60,067 nucleotides of DNA from Acidobacteriota bacterium (lineage in GTDB: Bacteria > Acidobacteriota > Blastocatellia > Pyrinomonadales > Pyrinomonadaceae). The position numbers and the translations under genes were made by a program. Each line of letters opens with the position of its first letter. The stretch's first letter is position 1. This document shows, one piece after another, positions 51,748-60,067 of this stretch. Location: assembly GCA_003223935.1 (NCBI GenBank), contig QHXQ01000040.1, forward strand, positions 1-60,067. Direction: 5' to 3'. The notes under the pieces were generated by a model that did no database searches, was not told the origin of the DNA, and saw only the letters and a program-made list of their open reading frames with translations.

Positions 51748-52368
51748 TCAGTTGCCGCTTGCCTTGCGCAGCTTGTCCGCTTCTTTTCTGAGCCGGGTGC
51801 TCAGTTTAATGACCTGTTCCAGATCGCGTCTGGCTTGGACCGATTTCTGCGCGTTCACTACGTTGAGATTCGTGAACATGGGATTAGAGACAAAACTGTG
51901 GATGGCCTTATCGAGCGCAGCCAGCAAGGACTTCACATCCTGCGGCTCCGCCGTCTGCGGTTCCTTTTCGTCCGACCCCTTTGCTGCTGGCTGCTTTTCG
52001 GCGGGTGCCGAAAACATATTGGCTTTGAGCCGCACGGCCCGCTGCCTTATTTCATCTGCCGCCGCCGAAAGACGTTTGTATTCGAGCGGGCTGCTGGCAA
52101 CATCGGTCTGGAGAACATCATTGTTGATGATCTGAATCTGCTCGAAATCCTCTTTGATGGACGGGAAGCGCGGAGCCGAGTCTTTGTTCTCAGGCTTCTC
52201 GGCCTCACGCTTGACTCGTTCCAACTCATCTGAGCGTATTTTATCTTCAGTTGCTCTGTCTCGTGGGTTTCCCGTCGGGATGCCACCTGGCGGTTGCTGG
52301 GCTGCGGCGGCCGACAACAGCATTGATGTGATGGCGGCGATGGCCGCTAGGAAGAGTCGGCTATTCAT
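51748..52368 (-). CDS. secreted protein of unknown function
   Basis: 206 residues with a signal peptide (LFLAAIAAITSMLLSAAAAQ) and a charged, largely helical mature part. SPIKED-like FPSIKEDFEQIQIINNDVLQ, LSAAADEIRQRAVRLKANM and LEQVIKLSTRLRKEADKLRK suggest two long helices separated by a disordered Lys/Glu/Pro linker (APAEKQPAAKGSDEKEPQ). No family recognised. It lies between the deacetylase remnant and the membrane regulator, on the same strand as the latter. Confidence 0.7.
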   Translation of the reverse strand: MNSRLFLAAIAAITSMLLSAAAAQQPPGGIPTGNPRDRATEDKIRSDELERVKREAEKPENKDSAPRFPSIKEDFEQIQIINNDVLQTDVASSPLEYKRLSAAADEIRQRAVRLKANMFSAPAEKQPAAKGSDEKEPQTAEPQDVKSLLAALDKAIHSFVSNPMFTNLNVVNAQKSVQARRDLEQVIKLSTRLRKEADKLRKASGN

Positions 52369-52497
52369 GCCCTCTGGCCTCCGGTTAAAGGTTGAGCCTG
52401 AGGTGCTATCGTAAAAGCGAAATAAGCGGGTGGCAAGTCTTTTATGCTAGCAGGGCTGGCCGAGCGGTTGGGCCGTGAGGCGGCGCGCCATGCAACC

Positions 52498-53874
52498 TCA
52501 GGAGGCGCGCAATGGATGGAGCGCAATGAGCGTGATCGTGGTGGGCGTGCCGTTCTCGACCCCGACCTTGAGGAGCGCTTGGTAATATCTCGGCGGGCCA
52601 TCCTTCCCACCTAGTTGCTGTAGTCCTTGGGTAAGAGTGGCCAAGTGGTTTCTGGTGGTGACAAACTCGGCCGCCGCTTCTGTGCCTTCACTATAGATGC
52701 CGGCCAAGATCATCACATCGTTCTCGCCAGAGATGTTCGGCCTCACAGTGACGAGCGCGTAGTCAATCTTTAGCTCGCCAGTCTGCTCGTTGAACTGTGG
52801 TCTGTATTCGCGCTCCTCGCCGGCTTGGGGCTGGTGATTCTCGATGGTCGCCGAGTAGGTATAGACGAAGCTTTCGTTGATCGGCAGTTTGCGTGACCAT
52901 TCGTTGACGTAGATGCTGCCGAGCAGAATGACGTTACGGTATTTCAGATCGGCAGCACTTACTTGCCGGCTTTGCTTGAGCAGAATCTCTTTGTGCGCCG
53001 CGCCAAAAAGACCCGTTAGGCGGTATAGCCCGATGGCCTCGCCCATCCCTGTGTACATGCCGAGCGAAGGGATAAGTTGTGGCGCATCGGTCTCAACCCA
53101 CTGCCCTTTAAATTCCGGCGCATTAAACATCGTGCGCGCTTGGTCATCATTAAGCCGGATGGCGCGCTGCGCCAGCACATTTGGATCGGCCTTGTTGACA
53201 AACCGATAGACGGCCGGGTTGCTTAGTACGAGCAGAGGCGGCTCAGGATCGTTTATGAATGCGCCCCAGACGGTCCTAATTTCGTCAGCGTCAATGAGCG
53301 ACTGCGCGGGTGCCGCCGCGCGGCGCAATTCGCGGTTCGAGAGTGCCAACACCAGCACCGCCACCACGAGGGCGACAATAATGACACTTAAGACCCACAG
53401 CCGGATCGTCTGTGTGTGTGCTACAGGGGCAGGGACAACACTCGTATGAATGTCAGAGGTTGCTGCCAGCAAGTGATCGTCCGGCGCTTGGTTGTGCGCA
53501 GCAACGGCATGACTGACCGCAAGCTCTGGCTGCGCCTCGGGACAAGCGTAGGTGAAGACCGGATGATAGTGTCCCTTGGGCAGGTCAATTACAATCTGGT
53601 CGCTTTTTCCTTCGGTCGCATAATACTCCTGTAGCTTTGTGCGCAGCCGTCCCGCCTGCACACGTACTACCGAATCTATGCGCGGGTCATAATCGCTATT
53701 GCGTCCGAAGACCTCCGTAGCGATGATGTACTCTTTGAGTTGTATCTCCTGCTCGGCAACCGTCCTCTCAACAACGAAGCGGAGGAACGCCTTTAGACTC
53801 TCCGAATGCTGGAGGGTGCGACTCTGAAGGAGTCTCTCTAACTGTTCGAGCTTCTGTTCTTTGTCTAACTGCAT
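52498..53874 (-). CDS. membrane-anchored winged-helix transcription regulator
   Basis: 458 residues. N-terminal 110 residues are an acidobacterial-type DNA-binding domain: LQHSESLKAFLRFVVERT, LKEYIIATEVFGRNSDYDP, IDSVVRVQAGRLRTKLQEYY and IDLPKGHYHPVF. One transmembrane helix follows (LWVLSVIIVALVVAVLVLALS, about 172-192). The extracytoplasmic domain of about 260 residues is alpha/beta with no assigned family. It probably senses an envelope signal and regulates the divergent receptor gene. A triple TGTAAC site in the intergenic region is a candidate target. Confidence 0.82.
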   Translation of the reverse strand: MQLDKEQKLEQLERLLQSRTLQHSESLKAFLRFVVERTVAEQEIQLKEYIIATEVFGRNSDYDPRIDSVVRVQAGRLRTKLQEYYATEGKSDQIVIDLPKGHYHPVFTYACPEAQPELAVSHAVAAHNQAPDDHLLAATSDIHTSVVPAPVAHTQTIRLWVLSVIIVALVVAVLVLALSNRELRRAAAPAQSLIDADEIRTVWGAFINDPEPPLLVLSNPAVYRFVNKADPNVLAQRAIRLNDDQARTMFNAPEFKGQWVETDAPQLIPSLGMYTGMGEAIGLYRLTGLFGAAHKEILLKQSRQVSAADLKYRNVILLGSIYVNEWSRKLPINESFVYTYSATIENHQPQAGEEREYRPQFNEQTGELKIDYALVTVRPNISGENDVMILAGIYSEGTEAAAEFVTTRNHLATLTQGLQQLGGKDGPPRYYQALLKVGVENGTPTTITLIALHPLRAS

Positions 53875-54535
53875 ACTCTTAGGGTTGGAAAGTTAAGTAT
53901 GCCGACGGTAGAGGATTATAAACTCAAGGCTTACTTTTCAACAACCGGGAAGCGGTCGAGCAACTATAATCCTAGTCTTCCGGTGAAGTCTGACAGCAGA
54001 TTCGGTATTTTAGCCATGTAACGAGTTACATTCATCGTGTAACACCGCGCTTCTCTTTACCTGTTATGTAGGTTGAAGCGAAGCATCTTACCGTATCATA
54101 CAGGCCGTAACTTACGAGCGGCGAAAAATTTCTATATAGTCCATCCGGCCATTAGTCCGCCCATTAGTCCGAGTGATATTGCCCTCAACATTAAGCGTTG
54201 CTGCTGTAATGCGACTATGCTGCGAGCGGACAGCCAACTTAGGTATTGTAACTGATCTGAAATTGTACTAGGATGCGACTGCTGACGAGCAGCACTTCTC
54301 CAATTAAACTAACTGAACGAACAAGCCTTAGCATCGTCAAGCGTTATCACGGTCGTGAAGATTACTTACCGCACGTTTGGCTAAAATATGCGACGAGTAG
54401 CTAGTCCTCTTGCAGAGGTTGTTTGGCCAAAACTTTAGCGCGTCCATGCATGCCACACTTCTCCTGCTCGCATTGAGTCATTGGCTCTCGTATGTGGCCT
54501 AGGCAGTCCAAAAGAAGCTCCGGGAGGATGTTCTT
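53875..54535. other. 661-bp divergent intergenic region
   Basis: AT-richer than its surroundings. It holds the TGTAAC operator candidate (54016-54045) and a short direct repeat (CCATTAGTCCG at about 54149 and 54160). No heptamer hairpin, tRNA or supported ORF. The length suggests promoters for both flanking genes and possibly an untranslated leader before the receptor gene. Confidence 0.5.
54016..54045. promoter_or_regulatory. operator candidate with three TGTAAC half-sites
   Basis: ATGTAACGAGTTACAT (54016-54031) is a perfect 16-bp palindrome with a 2-bp centre; a third half-site is in GTGTAACAC (54037-54045). It lies between the divergent regulator and receptor genes. Confidence 0.55.
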
Positions 54536-57500
54536 ATGGGTAAGATAAGTCCATGCCAGAATCTGATATCCCTTGCAAGCGACGCCAAGCGGAGTGTGCT
54601 GCCAGCCAGATGGTTACTGTTAGCCTTGGTGCCTTGCTTGATACTGGTTTTCGCGCTGCCGGCTTTCGCGCAAAAATCCTCCGGGCAGATCAGCGGCATT
54701 GTGCTTGATCCCAACGGTGCCGCTATCCCGGACGCGACAATTACTGTGACCCAGGTCGGCACTGGACTGACGCGCGAGGTGAAGACCAGCCAAGACGGTA
54801 ATTACACGGTGACGGACCTGCCTATTGGCACTTATCGCATCAATGTAACCCAGACCGGCTTCAAAGAGTCTGTGGTCGAGAACGTGACAGTAAACGTGGC
54901 CACGACCACCCGGCAAGACGTAACGCTGCAAGTCGGCGCGATCGGTGAGAAGGTTGACATTGTGGCGAGCGATATTCAGGTTGAGACGCAGACCGGCACT
55001 GTCGGCAGCGTCATTAACGGGGAGCAGGTGCGCGAGTTGCCGTTGAACGGCCGCAGCTTTGTACAACTCACCCAGTTGCAGCCGGGCGTCTCGCCGGCCT
55101 CAAATTTCGATAGTAAGAACAAGGGGCTGTTCTCCGGCGTTGACTTCTCCGTCAACGGGAATAATACGCAAAGCAATCTGTTCCTGACCGATGGTGCGCA
55201 TAACACCGACACGGGTTCCAACCGGACTATCCTGTTATACCCATCCATCGAGGCCATCGCCGAATTCAAGATGCTGCGCAACAGTTATGGCCCTGAATAC
55301 GGGCAAGCCTCCGGCGCGATCATCTCCATTGCGACGCGCGGCGGCGAAAACCAATTCCACGGCAGCCTCTTCTACTTCGGGCGCAATGACAAGTTGAATG
55401 GGCGAGATTTTTTCGCCACCAGCAAGGACAAGCTGCGGCGCAACGATTTCGGCGGCTCAATTGGCGGGCCGATCAAAAAAGATCGCGTCTTCTTCTTCTA
55501 CTCGCAAGAGTTCAACAAGGAGATTCGGGGCTTTACGCGCTTCGGCAGTGTCCCGACGGCTTTAGAGCGGGCCGGCAACTTTACCCAGCCGCGCATCCTG
55601 AGTAATGGAAGCTCCTGTAGCCCGCCAGCCATTGGTAACGGGCGACCCGGCTCTGATACGCAGATTATTCCACAAGGTAGTCTTAGTCCGGCGGGCCAAT
55701 TGCTTGTCCAACTATACCCCTCGCCAAACCTTGCTTGGTCGCCCAGTTCAGGTAACTGCAACAACTGGAGTCAATCCACGAATGCGCCGATCAACTTCCG
55801 TGAAGAGAACGTGCGCATAGACTACAGGCTCAGCAAGTCGCACCAAATCTTTGGACGCTACACACAAGATCACTGGGACAACCCGGCTCCACTCTTGCTT
55901 CCGGCCGGTCTCTGGGGCGACGATCCCTTCCCCAGCGTGGAGAGCAGTTGGGCCCAGCCCTCGCGCCAGACAGCCATCAAGCTAACTTCGACGCTGGCAA
56001 ACGCCGCAATCAACGAAGTTCAGTTCTCATATTCAGCTAACCGGATCGACGTTGTCCCCGGCATCGGTGGCGCGCTCAACAGTTCGATCAAGGCGGCGAT
56101 CCCTAGCTTCTTCCCCGAAGGCAATAAGACCTACGGGGCGAATGATCCGCACCCGGTCTTCTGGGGCGGCATCGCGCCCTTTAACAGCAACAGAGGGCCC
56201 GACCTCTGGAGTGCTGCGCCGTTCCACAACGCGCTCGATATTTACTCGATCAGAGACGACTTCTCGAAGGTGCAGGGCAATCACACCTTCAAGACCGGCT
56301 TCCTGTTTGATACGGCGCAAAAGGCCGAGGACACGGGCGGCTCGGCGGCCTCTGAAGTGCCGCAGTTCTGGGGCGCTTGCTGCGCTAATAACTCTGGGAA
56401 CTATCTGGCCGACGTGCTGACCCGCGGCAGCCAGTTCGGCTATGCTGAGTCCAACCTAGAGCCGCATGCGCGGATTCGTTACAAGAACCTCGAGTTCTAC
56501 GCGGGCGATACTTGGCGATTGCGCTCCAATGTGACGTTGGAGTTGGGGGCGCGCTGGTCGTTCTTGCGCGAGCCATATGAAGCGAGTGATAGGATCAGTG
56601 CTTTCGATCCCAGATTCTATGATCCGACGCGGCCGTCATCTGATCCCTGTAATGGGCTGGTCGTCCCGGCAGGCAATCCTTGCTCAAGCATTGTGGGTGC
56701 CAGTACGCCACACATTGGCGTCAACCGGTCGCTGCGCGCCAACAACAATCATCTGATCGCGCCGCGTCTAGGGGTGGCTTGGGATGTCTTCAAGAATGGT
56801 AAGACGGCGTTGCGCGCAGGCGTCGGGCAGTTCTTCCAGCGCGAGCGCGTAGGCCCGCTCCTTGGGCTGGCAGGAAACGTACCGTTTGTCGTCGGCGTCA
56901 GCGGGACACGGACGTTGGATGCGGGGACGATCAATATTGACGGGCCGCCTAATGGCTCGCCGAGCAGAGCGTGGGACCCGTCGGACAAAGTGCCTAACAC
57001 TTGGCAATGGAACTTAACGGTTGATCATCAGTTGTGGAAGGAGGGCGTGCTGGAGGTTGGTTATGTAGGCAACCGGGCCGTGCACCAGTTGACCAACTTT
57101 GATGTCAACCAGCCACTGCCGGCCAACCGGCCCGCAGCCGCCTTCCTACAGAACGCGAATGCGCTCCGGCCCTTCTCTAACTTCGGTAACATCCTTGAGT
57201 GGTCGCGGTCTGGGACGGCCTCCTACCACTCGCTGCAAATGATGTTCAAGACTAGGCTGACCAATAGGTCGCAGTTCCAAGCCGCTTATACTTGGTCACA
57301 TTCAATCGCGAATGCGCCGTTGGATGATTCGAGCGGCGGGCAGAGCGCCAATACGCGGCTGGATACTTACAACGGCCGGCTGGAGCAGGGCAATTCCGGG
57401 ATCAATCGCCCGCACATCTTCGTCGCGAACGCCATCTTCTATCTGCCCACCTTGAAGAAGTCGAATGGGCTGATGCGGACTGCCTTAGGCGGTTGGGAGT

Positions 57501-58060
57501 ACGCGACGATTGTCACGCTCAGTTCCGGCTCGTCGCTGACGCCGAATATCATCAACGGCAGTATCTCTAACCTGCCGGGCGGCCTCTCCGGCATTGCCAC
57601 TAACACGGCGAACGAACGGCCCGACCGCGTGCCCGGCGTGCCCTGCATCCTTGACAACGGCGACCCGACGCAGATTCTCAACCCGGCGGCCTTTACGCTG
57701 GTCGGGCATAGGATCGGCACGCCGGGTAATTCGGGGCGCGGCGTGTGCCTCGGCCCCAGCACTAAAAACTTCGACATGTCCTTCTACAAAAACTTCACTG
57801 GGTCGTGGGTCCAGAGGCCCTTGGGCGAAGCAGCGCGGGTACAGTTCCGGCTTGAGTTGTTCAATGCCTTCAATCACCCGCAGTTCCGTGGTGACAGTGT
57901 GAACTTGAACATCGTCGGGGGCGCTGTGACCTGTGGCAACGCGCCTTGCAGCGCGACCAACAATCTGATTACCGGAGAGACCAAGAACAGCTTCTTCGGG
58001 CGCGCCGGTAGTACGCGCGGCCCGCGTGAAATTCAGTACTCGTTGAAGCTGATCTTCTAG
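54536..58060 (+). CDS. Oar-like TonB-dependent outer membrane receptor
   Basis: 1,174 residues. Long basic N-region then signal peptide (LLLALVPCLILVFALPAFAQ). The carboxypeptidase-regulatory-like domain is QISGIVLDPNGAAIPDATITV to LPIGTYRINVTQTGFK. The plug shows LPLNGRSFVQLTQLQPGVSP and NNTQSNLFLTDGAHNTDTG, and the barrel has GGSIGGPIKKDRVFFFYSQEF and many aromatic-rich strands. It ends REIQYSLKLIF with a terminal Phe. A large-substrate importer; nothing in the sequence fixes the ligand. It is followed by a strong terminator. The divergent winged-helix regulator may control it. Confidence 0.93.
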   Translation: MGKISPCQNLISLASDAKRSVLPARWLLLALVPCLILVFALPAFAQKSSGQISGIVLDPNGAAIPDATITVTQVGTGLTREVKTSQDGNYTVTDLPIGTYRINVTQTGFKESVVENVTVNVATTTRQDVTLQVGAIGEKVDIVASDIQVETQTGTVGSVINGEQVRELPLNGRSFVQLTQLQPGVSPASNFDSKNKGLFSGVDFSVNGNNTQSNLFLTDGAHNTDTGSNRTILLYPSIEAIAEFKMLRNSYGPEYGQASGAIISIATRGGENQFHGSLFYFGRNDKLNGRDFFATSKDKLRRNDFGGSIGGPIKKDRVFFFYSQEFNKEIRGFTRFGSVPTALERAGNFTQPRILSNGSSCSPPAIGNGRPGSDTQIIPQGSLSPAGQLLVQLYPSPNLAWSPSSGNCNNWSQSTNAPINFREENVRIDYRLSKSHQIFGRYTQDHWDNPAPLLLPAGLWGDDPFPSVESSWAQPSRQTAIKLTSTLANAAINEVQFSYSANRIDVVPGIGGALNSSIKAAIPSFFPEGNKTYGANDPHPVFWGGIAPFNSNRGPDLWSAAPFHNALDIYSIRDDFSKVQGNHTFKTGFLFDTAQKAEDTGGSAASEVPQFWGACCANNSGNYLADVLTRGSQFGYAESNLEPHARIRYKNLEFYAGDTWRLRSNVTLELGARWSFLREPYEASDRISAFDPRFYDPTRPSSDPCNGLVVPAGNPCSSIVGASTPHIGVNRSLRANNNHLIAPRLGVAWDVFKNGKTALRAGVGQFFQRERVGPLLGLAGNVPFVVGVSGTRTLDAGTINIDGPPNGSPSRAWDPSDKVPNTWQWNLTVDHQLWKEGVLEVGYVGNRAVHQLTNFDVNQPLPANRPAAAFLQNANALRPFSNFGNILEWSRSGTASYHSLQMMFKTRLTNRSQFQAAYTWSHSIANAPLDDSSGGQSANTRLDTYNGRLEQGNSGINRPHIFVANAIFYLPTLKKSNGLMRTALGGWEYATIVTLSSGSSLTPNIINGSISNLPGGLSGIATNTANERPDRVPGVPCILDNGDPTQILNPAAFTLVGHRIGTPGNSGRGVCLGPSTKNFDMSFYKNFTGSWVQRPLGEAARVQFRLELFNAFNHPQFRGDSVNLNIVGGAVTCGNAPCSATNNLITGETKNSFFGRAGSTRGPREIQYSLKLIF

Positions 58061-58080
58061 CCGTCAACCCCAACTCTCAG

Positions 58081-58130
58081 GCAGGAAGGCAAAGCTTGAC
58101 GATCAGCTTTGCCTTCCTGCTATTATTGTC
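58081..58130 (+). terminator. rho-independent terminator after the receptor gene
   Basis: Perfect 16-bp stem (58081-58096 with 58105-58120), eight-base loop, followed by TATTATTGT. Confidence 0.85.
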
Positions 58131-58163
58131 TGCCGAGTTTGTGCCACGCCTGTCTGAAATACC

Positions 58164-60067
58164 ATGCCCATGCCCCTAAGCAAGTCACTGGCTTTTGCCC
58201 TATTGCTCTCCTCCCTTTGGCTCACAGCCCAAGCGATGCAAACGACGCGAACCGGCCCGGCCACTCAAGCCGCCGAACCGGCGCGCGTTAACACTGCACA
58301 GGATGAGTTGGCCCGCCACCTCAGCGCAGCCGAAACTTACCAGCTTTCGGGCGATCTCAACGGGGCAACTGTAGAGAACCGGGCCATTGTCGCCATCGCA
58401 CTGCAACGTCTCGGCGCTATCGCTATCCGCGAAGGGCGATTTCAACGTGCGCTCCAGTTGTTAAGCGATTCGTTGGCCTTAAACGATGACGCAGAGGCGC
58501 GGACCGATCTGGCGATTGCGCACATGCGTCTGCTGCAAATTGATCAAGCGATGGGTGCAGCGCAAGCCGCCTTAAAGCTTAACGACCGGAGCGCCCGCGC
58601 GCATCACATCCTCGGCAAGCTCTACTACATGAAGCGCGACTACACGGCCGCTCGCAGTGAACTTGAGCGCGCCATCACGCTCGATCCTGATCTCGATGCC
58701 GCTTACACGCTGGGCATGACCTATCTGTGGCTGAAGGACACGGCCCGCGCCAAACTGCTCTTTGAAGAGATGCAGTTGGCTTTGAATAACAGTGCCGTCG
58801 CGCACATTTTGTTTGGTCGCGCTTACGAGGAGACGGGCTTCTCTGCGGAGGCCGAACGCGAGTTCCGTCAGGCCCTCGCGGTTGACGCAAAAGCGCCGCG
58901 GGCGCACTTCTATCTCGGCTACGTGATCCTTCAACACGGCGGCAGCGAACGCTTACAGGAAGCGCGCACGGAGTTTGAACGGGAGTTGCAACTGTACCCG
59001 CAAGACGTTTACGCAAACTTCTTTCTGGGTATGTTGGCGGCTGTAGATAATGATCATCCAAAGGCCATACGTTACCTACTTGAGACCGCGCGCCTCAAGC
59101 CGGATTTTGGTGAAGCCTATCTGTACCTCGGACAGTCGCAAGCCGAATTGGGCAACGCAGACGCAGAGCAGAGCCTGCGCCGGGCCATCGAGTTGACACC
59201 AGACGTCGCGCAGAACAGCTTTCAGATCAAGAAGGCGCACTTTCTCTTGGGGCGCGTGCTGCTTAAATCAGGTCGCCGAGCGGAAAGCGAGAAGGAGTTA
59301 ACTATCGCGCGCGAGTTGCAAGGCCAGTCGCTCGCCAGCTCGCGGCAAGAGCTAGACGAAATCCTCGGCCGAGTAATAACCGCGACAAGCAACACGGGGG
59401 CTTCAAGTCAAATAGCAGCGGCCGCGCCGAACCGCACGACGGGCGCGCAGCAACCCGAAGCGAGCGGCGCAGATGTGCTTTTGATTGAAGAGTCGCCGTT
59501 GGCGGCGCAGGATGCGGCGAAGTACGCGCAGATCAAAAATCAACTCAGCATAGTGCTCGCGCAGGCCTATCACAATCTGGGCGTGGTGGCCGCGCAGCAA
59601 GGGCAACTCGCGTCGAGCGTGGAACAGTTTGCCGCCGCCGCCCAGTGGCAACCCAACCTCGCCGGTCTTGATCGCAACTGGGGCATTGTCAGCTTTCGCG
59701 CCGCACAATATGACAAGGCGATTGCGCCGCTCGCCCGGCAAGTTGCGGCTCACCCGGAGGATGCGCTCGCGCGCCGGATGCTGGGCGTGAGCTACTACTT
59801 GACCAATAATTTTCGTCAAGCAGTAGAGACGCTCGAACCGCTCCAACCAGTGATCACAAGCGACGCCGAAATGGCCTATGCTTACGGCGTCTCACTCGTC
59901 CGACTCGGAGACAACAAGCGTGCGCTCGGCCTGTTTGCGAGCCTCGCGCGGCAAGACCCGCGCAACACTCAAGCCCGCTTCTATGCGGCGCAAGGGTTCA
60001 TGATGGTTCAGGACTACGAGCGCGCGCTCGCGGAGTTTCGCGGCGTCGCCCGGATTGCTCCACAATT
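58164..60067 (+). CDS. exported TPR-repeat protein, 3' end beyond the window
   Basis: Open from ATG 58164 to the window end (634 codons). Signal peptide MPMPLSKSLAFALLLSSLWLTAQA (in part: SLAFALLLSSLWLTAQA), then regular 34-residue TPRs: HHILGKLYYMKRDYTAARSELERAITLDPD, AHFYLGYVILQHGG, AYLYLGQSQAELGN, AYHNLGVVAAQQGQLASSVEQFAAAAQ, RRMLGVSYYLTNNFRQAVETL (each given in part). A low-complexity break lies at about 410-440 (TATSNTGASSQIAAAAPN). It is probably a periplasmic scaffold; in related bacteria such proteins often end in ASPIC/UnbV or CRTAC domains, which cannot be checked here. It has its own transcript after the terminator. Confidence 0.88.
   Translation, partial: MPMPLSKSLAFALLLSSLWLTAQAMQTTRTGPATQAAEPARVNTAQDELARHLSAAETYQLSGDLNGATVENRAIVAIALQRLGAIAIREGRFQRALQLLSDSLALNDDAEARTDLAIAHMRLLQIDQAMGAAQAALKLNDRSARAHHILGKLYYMKRDYTAARSELERAITLDPDLDAAYTLGMTYLWLKDTARAKLLFEEMQLALNNSAVAHILFGRAYEETGFSAEAEREFRQALAVDAKAPRAHFYLGYVILQHGGSERLQEARTEFERELQLYPQDVYANFFLGMLAAVDNDHPKAIRYLLETARLKPDFGEAYLYLGQSQAELGNADAEQSLRRAIELTPDVAQNSFQIKKAHFLLGRVLLKSGRRAESEKELTIARELQGQSLASSRQELDEILGRVITATSNTGASSQIAAAAPNRTTGAQQPEASGADVLLIEESPLAAQDAAKYAQIKNQLSIVLAQAYHNLGVVAAQQGQLASSVEQFAAAAQWQPNLAGLDRNWGIVSFRAAQYDKAIAPLARQVAAHPEDALARRMLGVSYYLTNNFRQAVETLEPLQPVITSDAEMAYAYGVSLVRLGDNKRALGLFASLARQDPRNTQARFYAAQGFMMVQDYERALAEFRGVARIAPQ

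Noticed and set aside
58109..58291. Small plus-strand ORF after the terminator
   Set aside because: It is out of frame with the TPR gene, which has a signal peptide and a 634-codon open frame from 58164.

Overview
The window is about 60 kb of high-GC chromosomal DNA. Gene content points to an acidobacterium-like soil heterotroph, possibly of the Blastocatellia type. The evidence is two Oar-type TonB-dependent receptors with N-terminal carboxypeptidase-regulatory domains, a membrane-bound winged-helix regulator, exported TPR and CHAT proteins, glycoside hydrolases and aromatic acyl-CoA catabolism. The phylum is an inference from gene families; no rRNA gene is present.

Layout. 1-4.1 kb: end of an APC permease, a crotonase resembling dienoyl-CoA hydratase, an M48-like lipoprotein, a beta-propeller lipoprotein and a DinB-like protein. 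4.2-4.95 kb: a tRNA gene with anticodon CAU, interrupted in the anticodon loop by a group I (IC3-like) intron that carries an HNH endonuclease gene on the opposite strand. 5.1-11.6 kb: a DUF4062-STAND ATPase next to an exported TPR-CHAT protease-like protein. 11.6-22.1 kb, mostly minus strand: dnaX, a VOC protein, SRP RNA, tRNA-Ser(GGA), a tRNA-Ser(CGA) 3' fragment, a cluster of small double-glycine-leader peptides, an M28 peptidase, topA, dprA and tRNA-Sec.

22.3-38.2 kb is an aromatic-CoA region. It has boxC and boxB of the aerobic benzoyl-CoA pathway, a TetR regulator with an 18-bp palindrome upstream of boxC, three crotonases, an SDR, a RidA protein, an acyl-CoA dehydrogenase, and the two halves (FAD hydroxylase and OYE reductase) of what is usually one fused anthraniloyl-CoA/salicylyl-CoA hydroxylase. 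boxA and boxD are not in the window. A 594-residue protein of unknown family lies inside the region.

38.5-51.7 kb, minus strand, looks like a glycan-use locus: an Oar-like receptor, GH20 hexosaminidase, GH3 beta-glucosidase, GH2 beta-mannosidase, a membrane spermidine-synthase-like protein, and the C-terminal remnant of a ChbG/YdjC deacetylase. 52.5-60 kb has a membrane-anchored winged-helix regulator divergent from a second large receptor, which is followed by an exported TPR protein running off the end.

At more than ten gene boundaries there are intergenic hairpins or tandem runs built mostly of imperfect 7-bp repeats. The repeat sequence differs at every site but the architecture is the same. 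The most notable items are the intron-containing tRNA, the orphan leader-peptide cluster, the STAND/CHAT pair and this repeat family.
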